Part shown: positions 8,733 to 16,688 of the stretch, piece by piece
Numbering within the stretch: position 1 is the stretch's first letter
Layout of the letters: each line of letters starts with the position of its first letter
Assembly: GCA_023256215.1 (NCBI GenBank)
Contig: JAGDXB010000137.1
Location: 7,123 to 60,039, forward strand
DNA from: Vulcanisaeta sp.
GTDB lineage: Archaea > Thermoproteota > Thermoprotei > Thermoproteales > Thermocladiaceae
Length of the DNA stretch: 52,917 nt
Direction: 5' to 3'
The notes under the pieces: model-generated
The model's input: the letters and a program-made list of their open reading frames with translations, nothing else
Database searches by the model: none
Told to the model about the DNA's origin: nothing
Position numbers and translations under genes: made by a program

Positions 8733-9396
8733 CTCTCCTCCTTAATACCTCAATCCATGGATTATTACTAAGGAAGTCAGGCAATTCACCAGCGACCGCA
8801 GTCTCCCCGCGCTCTTCCTGCGCATGTGAAACCGAAGCTGCAGCTCTCTCTAATTTATCCACCCTGCTTAATAGTTCACTAATTATATGCTCAACCTTTG
8901 ATAATCTACTTTTTAATTCATCCACTTCCTTCATAAGCGTCATTGCATCGTTCTTCACGAAATCCTCCCTCAAATTATGAATCTCTCTCTCCAGATCATC
9001 GAGTCTCCTCTTTAGGTCTTCGCTTAAATTCTGCTGTGTCTGTATTGGTATACTCGGTATTAATTCTTCAACGGTTTTGTCAGGATCATTTGACGTTAAG
9101 TCATATAGGTATACCCCAACCCAATGGCTTCTAAATAACTTACCATTAATTAAACCCCTAGCGCTAAGCGGGAATGCTATGTAGGCTTTGTTGTACTTCA
9201 ACCTATTCCTCATTGCATTGCTAAGTTCATCAATTATGTAGGATTCCGTAGGGAACTCCTCATTCGCTATTCTCACGTAAACCCTATTATTACCCTCAAC
9301 AAGCACGAGTTCCCTATCACTCAATTCACTCTCTAGTCTAAGTCCTCTCCTCGTGAACCAATCCTCAAGAGCCTTTCTTACAATCTCAATACTCAT
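8716..9396 (-). CDS. Arcadin-2: coiled-coil regulator of crenactin filaments
   Basis: 226 aa in three parts: an N-terminal globular alpha/beta domain (about 1-110), a coiled coil with clear heptads (about 120-185), a flexible linker, and a short amphipathic C-terminal segment with NPWIEVLRRR (about 212-221). In the Pyrobaculum system arcadin-2 binds the crenactin hydrophobic groove through its C-terminal helix and blocks filament assembly; the conserved basic/hydrophobic tail here fits that. It lies 70 nt downstream of crenactin and overlaps arcadin-3 by 17 nt. A TATA-like element at 9426-9434 suggests an additional promoter for arcadin-2/3/4. Assignment is by context, architecture and tail. 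Confidence 0.85.
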   Translation of the reverse strand: MSIEIVRKALEDWFTRRGLRLESELSDRELVLVEGNNRVYVRIANEEFPTESYIIDELSNAMRNRLKYNKAYIAFPLSARGLINGKLFRSHWVGVYLYDLTSNDPDKTVEELIPSIPIQTQQNLSEDLKRRLDDLEREIHNLREDFVKNDAMTLMKEVDELKSRLSKVEHIISELLSRVDKLERAAASVSHAQEERGETAVAGELPDFLSNNPWIEVLRRRGGEDG

Positions 9397-9425
9397 TAAC
9401 CTACCAATAATCTATTAACTACTCG

Positions 9426-9434
9426 CTTTTTAAC
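9426..9434 (-). promoter_or_regulatory. Internal TATA element before arcadin-2
   Basis: Minus-strand GTTAAAAAG lies about 34 nt upstream of the arcadin-2 ATG, inside the only real gap of the Arcade operon (9397-9466). It could let arcadin-2/3/4 be expressed independently of crenactin. A second T/A-rich match (GTTTAAAC) sits at about 9455-9462. Confidence 0.4.
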
Positions 9435-9466
9435 CTAATTGAATCAGTAAATGGGTTTAAACAAAC

Positions 9467-10783
9467 CTATTGATGCAGATAATACCAACCCTCCTTAGTC
9501 CTTTCATTCCACCTCACGGTATTGGGCAGCGCGTAACCATAAATGATGGCGCCCTTCCAAACGCTGAATTGTGGATCCTTAACCATGCTAATGCTCAATT
9601 TATTTGCAAGGTCAGGTAATTTCTCAGAAACCATAATCTTTATCTTATCAACACTATTTGTAGCAACGTCCTCAAGCCCGGGCGGTACCGTCCAGTTAAA
9701 GGCACCGCCACTAAGTATTATCGTGCTCATTATCTTATCCTGAATCTCCACGGGAACCTTCCTAATACTCGTTATTAAGGCATCCGCAATATCCATCTCG
9801 CCATAAAACACCATGTCGCCTACCGTGGCATCCTCAATGACAAGCCTACCCTGCTGAATATAGCTGGTAAATATATCATGTTTAGGATTGAAAACAACCT
9901 CGCCAATCAAGAACCTCATCCATGCAGTATCCTTAAGCTCAACTTCAACCAACGGATTAATCTTAACCCTAATGGCAAACCTACTGGGATCCTCCCTAGC
10001 CCTTTTAATAGCTTCATCAAAATTCCTAGGCACTAAACCAGCGGTCCTCTTAACAACCTCAACCACGTACTCATCCTTGGCCAGATCGCCATAACCAGAG
10101 TCCTTAAGAACCTCCCTGGTAACGGCATTTGCCTCAGCACCACCCCTATTGAGTGCCACAATACCTTCCCTAATCGGCCCATAACTGATGGGTACAAGTT
10201 GTATATTTCCATGGCCGGCCTCAATAACCGTGCATGTCACAGCCTTCTCGGCTATAGCTACTGCGAAGGGTTGGTCGATTATTGTTATGGCCTGAAGCAA
10301 TCTACCTCCAAACTCCTCATCAAGCTCTTTATGCACATCTATCATCCTATCTCTCATGTAGTCAGGGGCCAGCGCTGATAAGGCTATGACAAGGAAGAAG
10401 CCCTTAAAGTCTGGCCTCCTTACGAAATCCGAATAAAACTGGGAAAATCCGTACCTGGCGAGTTCCTTGATTATCTTCCAGGAATCCTCATCCTCCTTCC
10501 TAATAATACCGTCCTTCAACGGATACCGCAAATTCCTAATGGCATCCCTAACAGAGCTTAAGTACTTAGGTATGTCATCACCAACCACAACACCTCGCTC
10601 AAGAACTTCCTTGGGAACCAGCAACTTAATGCTTTCAGGAAGCTCCCTAAGGAATAAACCACGGCTCTGTATCATAAACGGCTTATCCCTGAGCGTTATT
10701 GGGCCGTACTTAAAGTAACCAGTGCCAAAGTCCTCCGCGTACACATAGTTAAGTTTATACTTGCTCTCGTCCATCATTCGCAT
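9467..10783 (-). CDS. Crenactin: archaeal actin homologue
   Basis: Closely resembles Pyrobaculum crenactin along its whole length (about 438 aa). Actin-fold signatures visible: phosphate-1 loop EDFGTGYFKYG near residue 20, the conserved LRYPLKDG block (about 90), phosphate-2 loop IEAGHGNIQL (about 190), GGAEAN, and the adenosine motif LSGGAFNW (about 355). It should bind ATP and polymerise into double-helical actin-like filaments that act in cell shape or organisation. The ATG at 10783 overlaps the arcadin-1 stop (TGATG), indicating coupled translation; upstream TTG/GTG codons are possible but less likely. It is the core of the Arcade operon, with arcadin-2 just downstream as presumed assembly regulator. 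Confidence 0.97.
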   Translation of the reverse strand: MRMMDESKYKLNYVYAEDFGTGYFKYGPITLRDKPFMIQSRGLFLRELPESIKLLVPKEVLERGVVVGDDIPKYLSSVRDAIRNLRYPLKDGIIRKEDEDSWKIIKELARYGFSQFYSDFVRRPDFKGFFLVIALSALAPDYMRDRMIDVHKELDEEFGGRLLQAITIIDQPFAVAIAEKAVTCTVIEAGHGNIQLVPISYGPIREGIVALNRGGAEANAVTREVLKDSGYGDLAKDEYVVEVVKRTAGLVPRNFDEAIKRAREDPSRFAIRVKINPLVEVELKDTAWMRFLIGEVVFNPKHDIFTSYIQQGRLVIEDATVGDMVFYGEMDIADALITSIRKVPVEIQDKIMSTIILSGGAFNWTVPPGLEDVATNSVDKIKIMVSEKLPDLANKLSISMVKDPQFSVWKGAIIYGYALPNTVRWNERTKEGWYYLHQ

Positions 10784-11115
10784 CACCAAATCGCCTTAAT
10801 CGTAATGAACTCATTATTAAACATTATTACGTACGTATCGTCAAACGACTTAACATTGGGTTTTAAATAATCCCTCACCTTATCAGGCAGGGACTTAATG
10901 GAATCATTAATACAACTAATTATCTGGTCTATGGTTGACTTAAACTTCTCGCTCGTGGTCTCAACGTAATACATGGCCTGGTACCTAATACCATTATCTA
11001 TTACAATAAACTTAAGATTAAGTCCACCTAGTAGGCATGCTAGGAATTTACGGCTCTCTCTAACCACATCATCTTCACTTTTTACCTCACCAACTTCGCA
11101 TTTTGGGCAGTCCAC
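10783..11115 (-). CDS. Arcadin-1: first gene of the crenactin operon
   Basis: A 110-residue protein directly upstream of and overlapping the crenactin gene by one base, the place of arcadin-1 in the Arcade cluster (about 107 aa in Pyrobaculum). The N terminus carries CPKC (residues 3-6) and another Cys at 27, so a metal site or disulfide is possible but incomplete. The rest is a mixed alpha/beta domain. Starts at GTG 11115; a TATA element at 11136-11145 lies 26 nt upstream, so the operon mRNA is probably leaderless. Its biochemical role is unknown; association with crenactin is inferred from operon structure. Confidence 0.8.
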   Translation of the reverse strand: MDCPKCEVGEVKSEDDVVRESRKFLACLLGGLNLKFIVIDNGIRYQAMYYVETTSEKFKSTIDQIISCINDSIKSLPDKVRDYLKPNVKSFDDTYVIMFNNEFITIKAIW

Positions 11116-11135
11116 GTTAGTTTATTAGCAATAAG

Positions 11136-11145
11136 GTTTATAAGG
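11136..11145. promoter_or_regulatory. Bidirectional TATA element between arcadin-1 and the cyclophilin-like gene
   Basis: GTTTATAAGG reads CCTTATAAAC on the minus strand. Its centre is 26 nt from the arcadin-1 GTG (11115), ideal for a leaderless transcript, and it could also serve the plus-strand gene (start 11176 or 11188). It is the main promoter candidate of the Arcade operon. Confidence 0.6.
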
Positions 11146-11187
11146 AGATTGCGCTCTTGATGCCGAGATTATAAGGTGTCCATTACT

Positions 11188-11547
11188 ATGGAGAACCAAT
11201 TAATCCTCGAGGTTAAGGATCTCGGCAATATAATCATTAAGTTAGAACCTGCAATATCACCATTAACATATGCAAGGCTAGGAAAGACACTGCCTATGAG
11301 GGTTAATGCCATAAAATACGGCCAAGTAATCATAATACCACTCGACTTAGGCACGGTGGCTGAGGGCAAAAGAACAAGCCTTAGGCCTTATGAGGTTGGT
11401 TATTGGGTTAAGAAGAGAAGCCTTGTAATTGCACTTGGTAATGTAGATCTGGGCGAGCAAGTCAATGTTCTTGGTTACGTGGCAACAGGTATGGAGTTGC
11501 TCGGTAAGCTGAATGGTGGTTACTCCATAAAGGCTTCGATTAAATGA
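11188..11547 (+). CDS. Cyclophilin-like fold protein (small archaeal family)
   Basis: About 119 aa; all-beta pattern (VKDLGNIIIKLEPAISPLT, then PMRVNAIKYGQVIIIPL and YWVKKRSLVIALG), similar to the small cyclophilin-like domain family of prokaryotes (DUF369/TM1367-like). The family shares the cyclophilin barrel but not the known prolyl-isomerase active site, so no enzymatic claim is made. Start is ATG 11188; GTG 11176 in frame is an alternative. It is divergent from the Arcade operon and 55 nt ahead of alba. Confidence 0.6.
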   Translation: MENQLILEVKDLGNIIIKLEPAISPLTYARLGKTLPMRVNAIKYGQVIIIPLDLGTVAEGKRTSLRPYEVGYWVKKRSLVIALGNVDLGEQVNVLGYVATGMELLGKLNGGYSIKASIK

Positions 11548-11560
11548 CGTTGAGGATTAA

Positions 11561-11570
11561 GCTTTTAAAG
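11561..11570 (+). promoter_or_regulatory. TATA element for alba
   Basis: GCTTTTAAAG, 26 nt before about 11592, fits transcription starting just upstream of the ATG at 11603 and argues against the upstream TTG at 11573 as start. Confidence 0.6.
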
Positions 11571-11602
11571 GGTTGGGGAGGAAACCGAAGTGGCGAAGAG
11601 GC

Positions 11603-11884
11603 ATGAGCACTCAGGAAACTACAATACTGGTTGGTAAAAAACCAACTACAAGCTACGTAATAGCCACAGTAATGAGCTTCAACGCAGGAGCCAAGAAGGT
11701 AATACTAAAGGCTAGAGGCGGTGCAATAGCCAGGGCAGTCTCAACGGCAGTAATGATAAGGGACAAGTTCCTACCAAACCAAGTAAGGATAAGCGACATA
11801 AAGCTACTAACAGACAAAGTAACAGGCCAGGGAGGCAAAGAAAGAAGCGTAGCTGCTATCGAGATAGTCTTAGAAAAGTTGTAA
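11603..11884 (+). CDS. alba: DNA/RNA-binding chromatin protein Alba
   Basis: 93 residues, the standard Alba length. Recognisable blocks: VGKKPTTSYVIATVM (with the lysine that is acetylated in Sulfolobus Alba at the KKP position), the ARGGAIARAVSTA helix and the C-terminal VTGQGGKERSVAAIEIVL hairpin. Alba dimers coat DNA and also bind RNA. A longer frame from TTG 11573 would add ten residues that Alba proteins lack, and the TATA position favours 11603. Followed by an A/T-rich spacer (11885-11948) and a convergent GTPase gene. Confidence 0.95.
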   Translation: MSTQETTILVGKKPTTSYVIATVMSFNAGAKKVILKARGGAIARAVSTAVMIRDKFLPNQVRISDIKLLTDKVTGQGGKERSVAAIEIVLEKL

Positions 11885-11948
11885 GAATTAAGAGGATTAG
11901 ATATATTAAAAATAAATAAAAGGCAATAGTAATATAAATTTATTTTTA

Positions 11949-12512
11949 TTATCTAAATCTCGACGTTTCAAGAAGAGTCTTCTTAATCTCTTCTAAAAGT
12001 GCCACCAACACAAATAGGGCGCTACGCTTATTAGTAGCTATTAGCGGCATTACCTTAATCTCGTAAGGAACCTTCAATATACTTTTTATTGTATATAAAT
12101 CCACGGCGTTGGGGACATCCTGCTTATTAGCGGCAATTATATGAGGCACATTTGGGAAATTCTCTCTAAAGAAGCTATACATACCTATAGCCTCTTTAAC
12201 CCTGTCCTCGCTTGAGCTATCTACTATGAATAAGTAGCCATGCATGCCTCTAGCAATTATTTTCCACATGAAACTAAACCTCTCCTGGCCAGGAACACCA
12301 AATAAATGAACAACTAAGTCCTCCCTAACCTTCATTCTGCCGTAATCAAAGGCTACGGTCGTACTCCTCTTATTATCAATGGCGCTCTTTGTTACTGGAA
12401 CGTCAGTTTCTATGGGCAAAACCTCACTCAGTGTCTTAACAAATGTTGTCTTTCCAGCGCCATAGGGTCCCGCTATCACAATCTTTATGGTCTTTATGGG
12501 CATAACCATCAC
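11949..12512 (-). CDS. Small Ras/Arf-like GTPase (MglA/SRPRB-type, COG2229-like)
   Basis: 187 aa with the G-domain motifs: P-loop GPYGAGKTT (15-23), a switch I threonine in RSTTVAFDYG (T50-51 area), G3 LFGVPGQERF, and G4 ANKQD. It belongs to the prokaryotic small GTPases related to MglA and Arf. The usual start in the family would be at MPIKTIK (ATG 12503). It directly follows a roadblock-like gene (stop and start codons abut), the arrangement seen for MglA/MglB-type GTPase and regulator pairs. The pair lies 0.8 kb from the crenactin operon. Target or pathway unknown; a polarity or cytoskeletal role is inference. Confidence 0.88.
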   Translation of the reverse strand: MMVMPIKTIKIVIAGPYGAGKTTFVKTLSEVLPIETDVPVTKSAIDNKRSTTVAFDYGRMKVREDLVVHLFGVPGQERFSFMWKIIARGMHGYLFIVDSSSEDRVKEAIGMYSFFRENFPNVPHIIAANKQDVPNAVDLYTIKSILKVPYEIKVMPLIATNKRSALFVLVALLEEIKKTLLETSRFR

Positions 12513-13010
12513 CTAAAACGTTGCCTTACTCCTTATGAAGTTAATAACATCTTCTATATCTTTAGGAGTTATTTCAACATTCACAACTTCAATCAATTCC
12601 TCTTCACTAACGCTCATCAACCTATTTAATAATTCGTATAACTTATCGGAATATTTTTCAAGAATTATTCTAGTTAGTCCTATTGATGCTTCGGAATTAT
12701 TAATGACCATTAGGTAACCCATATCGCGTATACTCAGTATTTGAACGATGCCATCAATGCCCTGCATTAGGACATAGTTAATATTACCAATAGGTAATGT
12801 TGAGATTAAGCTCTTTAATGATGATATGAATCGTGGAGCTGCGAAGAACGTATCGCCAGCGCTGACTAATATTATGTTTGTTGCATAGGCTATTACTGTA
12901 CCCTCCTTATCCATTATATAAACAGCCTTTATTTGATCTGGGCTTTCCGAGATTATCTCCTCAGCCGATAGCTTAATCTCATTTATGATTCTTTGAATAT
13001 CACCGTCCAC
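12513..13010 (-). CDS. Roadblock/LC7-like partner of the small GTPase
   Basis: 165 aa. The first about 115 residues have the roadblock/longin pattern (IKAVYIMDKEGTVIAYA, then the FISSLKSLIST helix and VLMQGIDGIVQILSIRDMGYLMVINN strands); a helical C-terminal extension of about 50 residues follows. The GTPase gene starts immediately after its stop, so they form a two-gene operon. Known roadblock proteins of this kind act as GAP or scaffold for the partner GTPase; that role is inferred from context. The family call is by pattern and less certain than the GTPase. Confidence 0.65.
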   Translation of the reverse strand: MDGDIQRIINEIKLSAEEIISESPDQIKAVYIMDKEGTVIAYATNIILVSAGDTFFAAPRFISSLKSLISTLPIGNINYVLMQGIDGIVQILSIRDMGYLMVINNSEASIGLTRIILEKYSDKLYELLNRLMSVSEEELIEVVNVEITPKDIEDVINFIRSKATF

Positions 13011-13137
13011 ATTTCTTTCTATTTAACATAATTTTTAAATCTTTCGATTTCTCTTATACCATTAAGTATAGAGCCTTGCGGTGCTTCTGCGATGTAACAT
13101 AATAAGTTTTTTAAATATATGGCGTGAAAAAACATGG

Positions 13138-13482
13138 ATGATAACAATAAAGGGTTACGTAATAAGTAAGACGCTCGTAAATGATCCAACAGGCGGTAGG
13201 ATGATAGCAATCCAAATAGTTGAGGAGAGGGAGTCACCAGGTCCTGTAATTACGGGTACTGATGAGACGTCGCAGATGATGCGTGATGTAATGCCACTGG
13301 TTCAGCAGTTACTTAGGTCAATGCCTATGGTTGGTCCATTAATGAGTGGTAAGGTTCCAATACCAAGACTTTTGATCTGGCTTAATGAGGATGAGGCTGA
13401 GGCGTTGGGCCCAAGGTTGGATGTTGGTGATGCTGTGGAGATTAGGATAGATAATGGGAAGCTTGAACTAGTTAAGGTATGA
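13138..13482 (+). CDS. Conserved archaeal protein of unknown function
   Basis: About 114 aa from ATG 13138. A TATA element at about 13109-13119 lies 26 nt upstream, so the mRNA is probably leaderless and the 19 residues encoded upstream are unlikely to be translated. Two beta-rich parts (MITIKGYVISKTLVN and the C-terminal VGDAVEIRIDNGKLELVKV) flank a methionine-rich segment (SQMMRDVMPLVQQLLRSMPMVGPLM). I do not recognise a family. Divergent from the roadblock/GTPase pair; its stop abuts the convergent rpoK stop. Confidence 0.65.
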   Translation: MITIKGYVISKTLVNDPTGGRMIAIQIVEERESPGPVITGTDETSQMMRDVMPLVQQLLRSMPMVGPLMSGKVPIPRLLIWLNEDEAEALGPRLDVGDAVEIRIDNGKLELVKV

Positions 13483-13836
13483 TCATAACTTAACATCAAA
13501 ACTCCTACTCAAATCAAGTAGCTCCTTGAGCTTAATTCTCACGTGCTTACCATTCGGTAAAGTCCTCATTATGACAAAGGGTAATAAACCTCTACGGATC
13601 TCCTCAAGCGCTATAAATATTGGGTCATACGTACCCAATTCCTGTGGATTAACGAGCGGTTGCGCACCCATTGCCAACTGCTTAGCTCTTGCTGCTACCA
13701 CCCTTGCTAATTCGTACTTAGTTATCCTAGGTGGGTATGTCAATTTACCCTTAGCTAACTCATCAATAACACTTAAAACACTGGCTAGAGGATCCTCCTT
13801 TAGAACCGAATTTGATGTTTGATTTGATGATGACAT
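13483..13836 (-). CDS. rpoK: DNA-directed RNA polymerase subunit Rpo6 (K)
   Basis: 117 aa. The conserved RpoK/Rpb6 core is clear: PPRITKYELARVVAARAKQLAMGAQPLV followed by DPIFIALEEIRRGLLPFVIMRTLPNG. This small subunit clamps the largest subunit and stabilises the polymerase. The N-terminal about 30 residues are a variable, Ser/Asn-rich tail. It lies away from the main RNAP operon of this window, as is usual in archaea, and upstream of a thermosome gene on the same strand (56 nt apart). Confidence 0.93.
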   Translation of the reverse strand: MSSSNQTSNSVLKEDPLASVLSVIDELAKGKLTYPPRITKYELARVVAARAKQLAMGAQPLVNPQELGTYDPIFIALEEIRRGLLPFVIMRTLPNGKHVRIKLKELLDLSRSFDVKL

Positions 13837-13892
13837 TAGGAAAACCGTAATATAAATCGTTTAAAAACCTAACCTAGTCAAGAAATTTTTAT

Positions 13893-15554
13893 TTATTCAG
13901 TCTTTGATTCGCTTTCCTCGCCACCCTTCTCGCCTTTTGACTTACCAGTACCGCCCGTCTTTGTTTGGGCTGCTGCAACTATATCATCAATCCTAAGTAT
14001 CATGATTGCAGCCTCGGCAGCGCTCCTAATAACCTGGGACTTAACTATTAGGGGATCAACAACATTTAGCTTTGACATATTAGTAATCTTACCGCTGAGA
14101 ACATCAACACCAGCATCGATCTCACCAGCATCGTGCCTCTTCCTTAACTCAGCAATGGCATCAACCGGGTCTAGACCGGCAGTTAAGGCTAGTATTGTTG
14201 GTACATGCTCAAGGGCCTCAGCAAACTTAAGTACAGCTAACTGCTCCTTACCAGGCAACTTCCTACCCCACTCCCTTATCCTCCTTGCTATCTCCATTTC
14301 AAAGGCACCACCGCCAGGCACAATCTTGGGCTCCCTGTATAGGTCCCTAATTACATGGAGTGCGTCTTGCATCGACCTCTCGGCTTCGTCAAGAACCCTA
14401 TCAGCGGCGCCTCTAATTAGTATTGTAACGGCTCTTGGATTGGGACACTGCTCAACAAACACCATCTTCTCCTCGCCGACCTTCCTCTCCTCAACAAGCC
14501 CTGCCGTACCTAAATCCTCAGGCTTCATATCCTTAATGCTCGTAACTATCTTTGCACCGGTGGCTTTAGCGAGCTTCTCAATGTCGCTTCTCTTAACTCT
14601 CCTAATGGCCATTATACCCTTCTTAGCTAGGTAGTGCTGGGCAACCTCGTCGATACCCTTCTGCGTAATTACAACGTTGGCGCCAATTTCGGCTAGCTTG
14701 TCGACATAGGACTTTAGTATGTTGGATTCCTCCTCAAGGAATGCCTTTATCTGCTGTGGTGATGATACCGAAATCTTCGTAGTCCACTCAGGCTTCTCAA
14801 TCTCAAGTGGTGCGTCTAGCACCGCTATCTTAGCATTAACAACCCTCTTGGGCATTCCAGGATGAACCACCTCCTTATCAAGAACAATTCCCTGGATCAA
14901 CTGCGTCTCGGCTAATGACTGGCCCTTCTTTTTCTCAAGCTTTATCCAATCAAGATCTAAGTTATACTTACCGTTGACCTTTTCAACAGCTATAGATGCC
15001 GCATCAACGGCGACCTTAGCCAGGTAATCCCTAGCCTCAGCAACTATTTTGCTACTTAACGCATTCATGGCAACAAGGGCAAGCTGGTTCTTGTCCTCTG
15101 GATTTATTGGTTGGGCTATCTCATTGGCAACCTGTATTGCATAATCCATTGCCTTCTTATAACCATCAATAATAATTGTTGGGTGTATACCCTCATCAAG
15201 CAATTCCTCAGCAAGCTCTAATAAGCGCCCGGCAAGCACTACGGCCGTCGTTGTTCCATCACCAACCTCTGCATCCTGAGCCTTGGCAACCTCGATAAGC
15301 AACTTAGCGGCAGGGTGTTGAACCTCCATCTCCTTAAGTATCGTTGCTCCATCACCGGTTATTGTGACATCGCCAAAGGCATCAATCAGCATCTTATCCA
15401 TACCCCTTGGACCAAGGCTTGTCGATAGTATTTCGGAAATGACCTTAGCAGCCATTATATTGCTCCTCCTGGCATCTGCACCTGTTGTTCTTTGCGAACC
15501 CTCCTTAAGGACCATTACTGGAACTCCACCCCTCTGCTGTGTACCGCTGCTCAT
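13893..15554 (-). CDS. thsA: Thermosome subunit (group II chaperonin)
   Basis: 553 aa. Diagnostic motifs: SLGPRGMDKML (46-56), VTITGDGATIL (63-73), the nucleotide-binding GDGTTTAVV (98-106), ALNALSSK-like NALSSKIVAEARDYL, and the C-terminal ATP site GLDPVDAIAELRKRH and GIDAGVDVLSGKI-type block. It forms two-ring ATP-driven folding chambers. The C terminus ends in a Gly/Lys/Glu-rich tail (GGTGKSKGEKGG and beyond). Which of the paralogues (alpha, beta, gamma) it is cannot be told from the window. Confidence 0.97.
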   Translation of the reverse strand: MSSGTQQRGGVPVMVLKEGSQRTTGADARRSNIMAAKVISEILSTSLGPRGMDKMLIDAFGDVTITGDGATILKEMEVQHPAAKLLIEVAKAQDAEVGDGTTTAVVLAGRLLELAEELLDEGIHPTIIIDGYKKAMDYAIQVANEIAQPINPEDKNQLALVAMNALSSKIVAEARDYLAKVAVDAASIAVEKVNGKYNLDLDWIKLEKKKGQSLAETQLIQGIVLDKEVVHPGMPKRVVNAKIAVLDAPLEIEKPEWTTKISVSSPQQIKAFLEEESNILKSYVDKLAEIGANVVITQKGIDEVAQHYLAKKGIMAIRRVKRSDIEKLAKATGAKIVTSIKDMKPEDLGTAGLVEERKVGEEKMVFVEQCPNPRAVTILIRGAADRVLDEAERSMQDALHVIRDLYREPKIVPGGGAFEMEIARRIREWGRKLPGKEQLAVLKFAEALEHVPTILALTAGLDPVDAIAELRKRHDAGEIDAGVDVLSGKITNMSKLNVVDPLIVKSQVIRSAAEAAIMILRIDDIVAAAQTKTGGTGKSKGEKGGEESESKTE

Positions 15555-15641
15555 CGGCGACTCCGTAAATCACTTCTATAAAAACCTTTCGCATATTAGG
15601 AGAGAAAAACATAAGAATCAAGGAGGGCATGTACGGACCTA

Positions 15642-16076
15642 ATGAATATAGGGCATGTACTACTAATAATATTGATGTCCGCCTTCATAATACCTTGGGC
15701 AGTGGTTAGCTCATACTCAATGGAGCCAACACTTGAGGTAGGCGACTTAGTGGTTATGGTTCCACCAAGTGGTTCATGCCAATCCCTGCTCAATAATGTT
15801 GCTATTTATTACTCACCGCAATTTAACGACTATATAGTCCATAGAATCATTTCGGCGAACTTTCAGGGGCAGACATGTATGTATATATTCAAGGGCGATG
15901 CAAATCTCGGACCTGATCCATACCCAGTGCCTAGGTATGATGTTATTGGTGTTGTTGTGTTCGTAATACCGCAGTTAGGTTTTCTGAGCCTATCATATAG
16001 GAGTTTTACGGCTATGCTTTACGTCCTGGGGCTAATAATCTTAGTGGCGGTTTCGGCGTATATTCTTGATAAGTAG
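15642..16076 (+). CDS. Sec11-type signal peptidase I
   Basis: 144 aa membrane protein with N- and C-terminal membrane segments (about 4-22 and 118-141). Catalytic serine in SYSMEPTLEVGDLVV (Ser26 of SMEPT). The second conserved block is DYIVHRI, where archaea and the ER enzyme use His in place of the bacterial general-base Lys; the third block GDAN (about residues 87-90) carries the conserved Asp. It should cleave signal peptides of Sec-exported proteins at the outer face of the membrane, such as the three exported proteins in this window. Divergent from the thermosome gene. Confidence 0.85.
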   Translation: MNIGHVLLIILMSAFIIPWAVVSSYSMEPTLEVGDLVVMVPPSGSCQSLLNNVAIYYSPQFNDYIVHRIISANFQGQTCMYIFKGDANLGPDPYPVPRYDVIGVVVFVIPQLGFLSLSYRSFTAMLYVLGLIILVAVSAYILDK

Positions 16077-16120
16077 TTAATGAGGAAAAACGTATAAGTT
16101 TTTCCATCAAGGTTTTGGCG

Positions 16121-16675
16121 ATGGATGAGGAAAATATTCAAGACATTACTAAGAAGCTTGAGGGTCGTGAGTACATTAGGGGTAGGGATGGTAGGGTCTT
16201 TGTGCTCAGGGAGTTCGAGATTACGGATTTAAATACTGTTGTTTCGATAAATAGGAGGGTCCTTCCCGAGAATTATCCCGAATTCTTCTTTGTGGAGCAT
16301 TATAGAAGTTTTCCTAAGGCTTTCATAGTTTCTGAGCTTGATGGTAGGGTTGTTGGCTACATGATGAATAGGGTTGAGTTTGGTTGGAGCTATATTTGGA
16401 GGGGAAGGCCTGCGCGTAAGGGTCATGTAATATCTATAGGCGTGTTACCTGAGGCGAGGAGGTTGGGCATTGCTTATAATATGATGATTAGGGGTATGAG
16501 GGCTATGAAGTACTTTTACGGTGCTGAGGAGGTATACCTTGAGGTCAGAGTTTCTAACACTCCTGCTATTAATCTTTATAAGAAGTTGAATTATAAGATA
16601 GTCGATTTAATAAAGGGTTATTACCACGACGGTGAGGACGCGTACATAATGGCAAGACCGCTTGATAATATATAG
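16121..16675 (+). CDS. RimI/Ard1-type N-terminal acetyltransferase
   Basis: About 184 aa, GNAT fold. The acetyl-CoA motif is visible as VISIGVLPEARRLGIAYNMM (R/Q-x-x-G-x-A form), followed by the YLEVRVSNTPAINLYKKLNYKIV block typical of N-alpha acetyltransferases. It likely acetylates N termini of proteins (including Alba in relatives). Start ATG 16121 chosen; a TTG two codons upstream is the alternative. About 13 nt separate its stop from the convergent phosphoglycerate mutase. Confidence 0.9.
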   Translation: MDEENIQDITKKLEGREYIRGRDGRVFVLREFEITDLNTVVSINRRVLPENYPEFFFVEHYRSFPKAFIVSELDGRVVGYMMNRVEFGWSYIWRGRPARKGHVISIGVLPEARRLGIAYNMMIRGMRAMKYFYGAEEVYLEVRVSNTPAINLYKKLNYKIVDLIKGYYHDGEDAYIMARPLDNI

Positions 16676-16688
16676 GGTAAAACTAGGT

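Noticed and set aside
8791-8815. A short string near 8795 is shared with the spacer near 43901 (CAGCGACCGCAGT).
   Set aside because: Thirteen bases, one copy inside the arcadin-2 gene; likely coincidental.
11573-11602. TTG 11573 as the alba start.
   Set aside because: It is only 3 nt downstream of the TATA element and adds ten residues not seen in Alba proteins.
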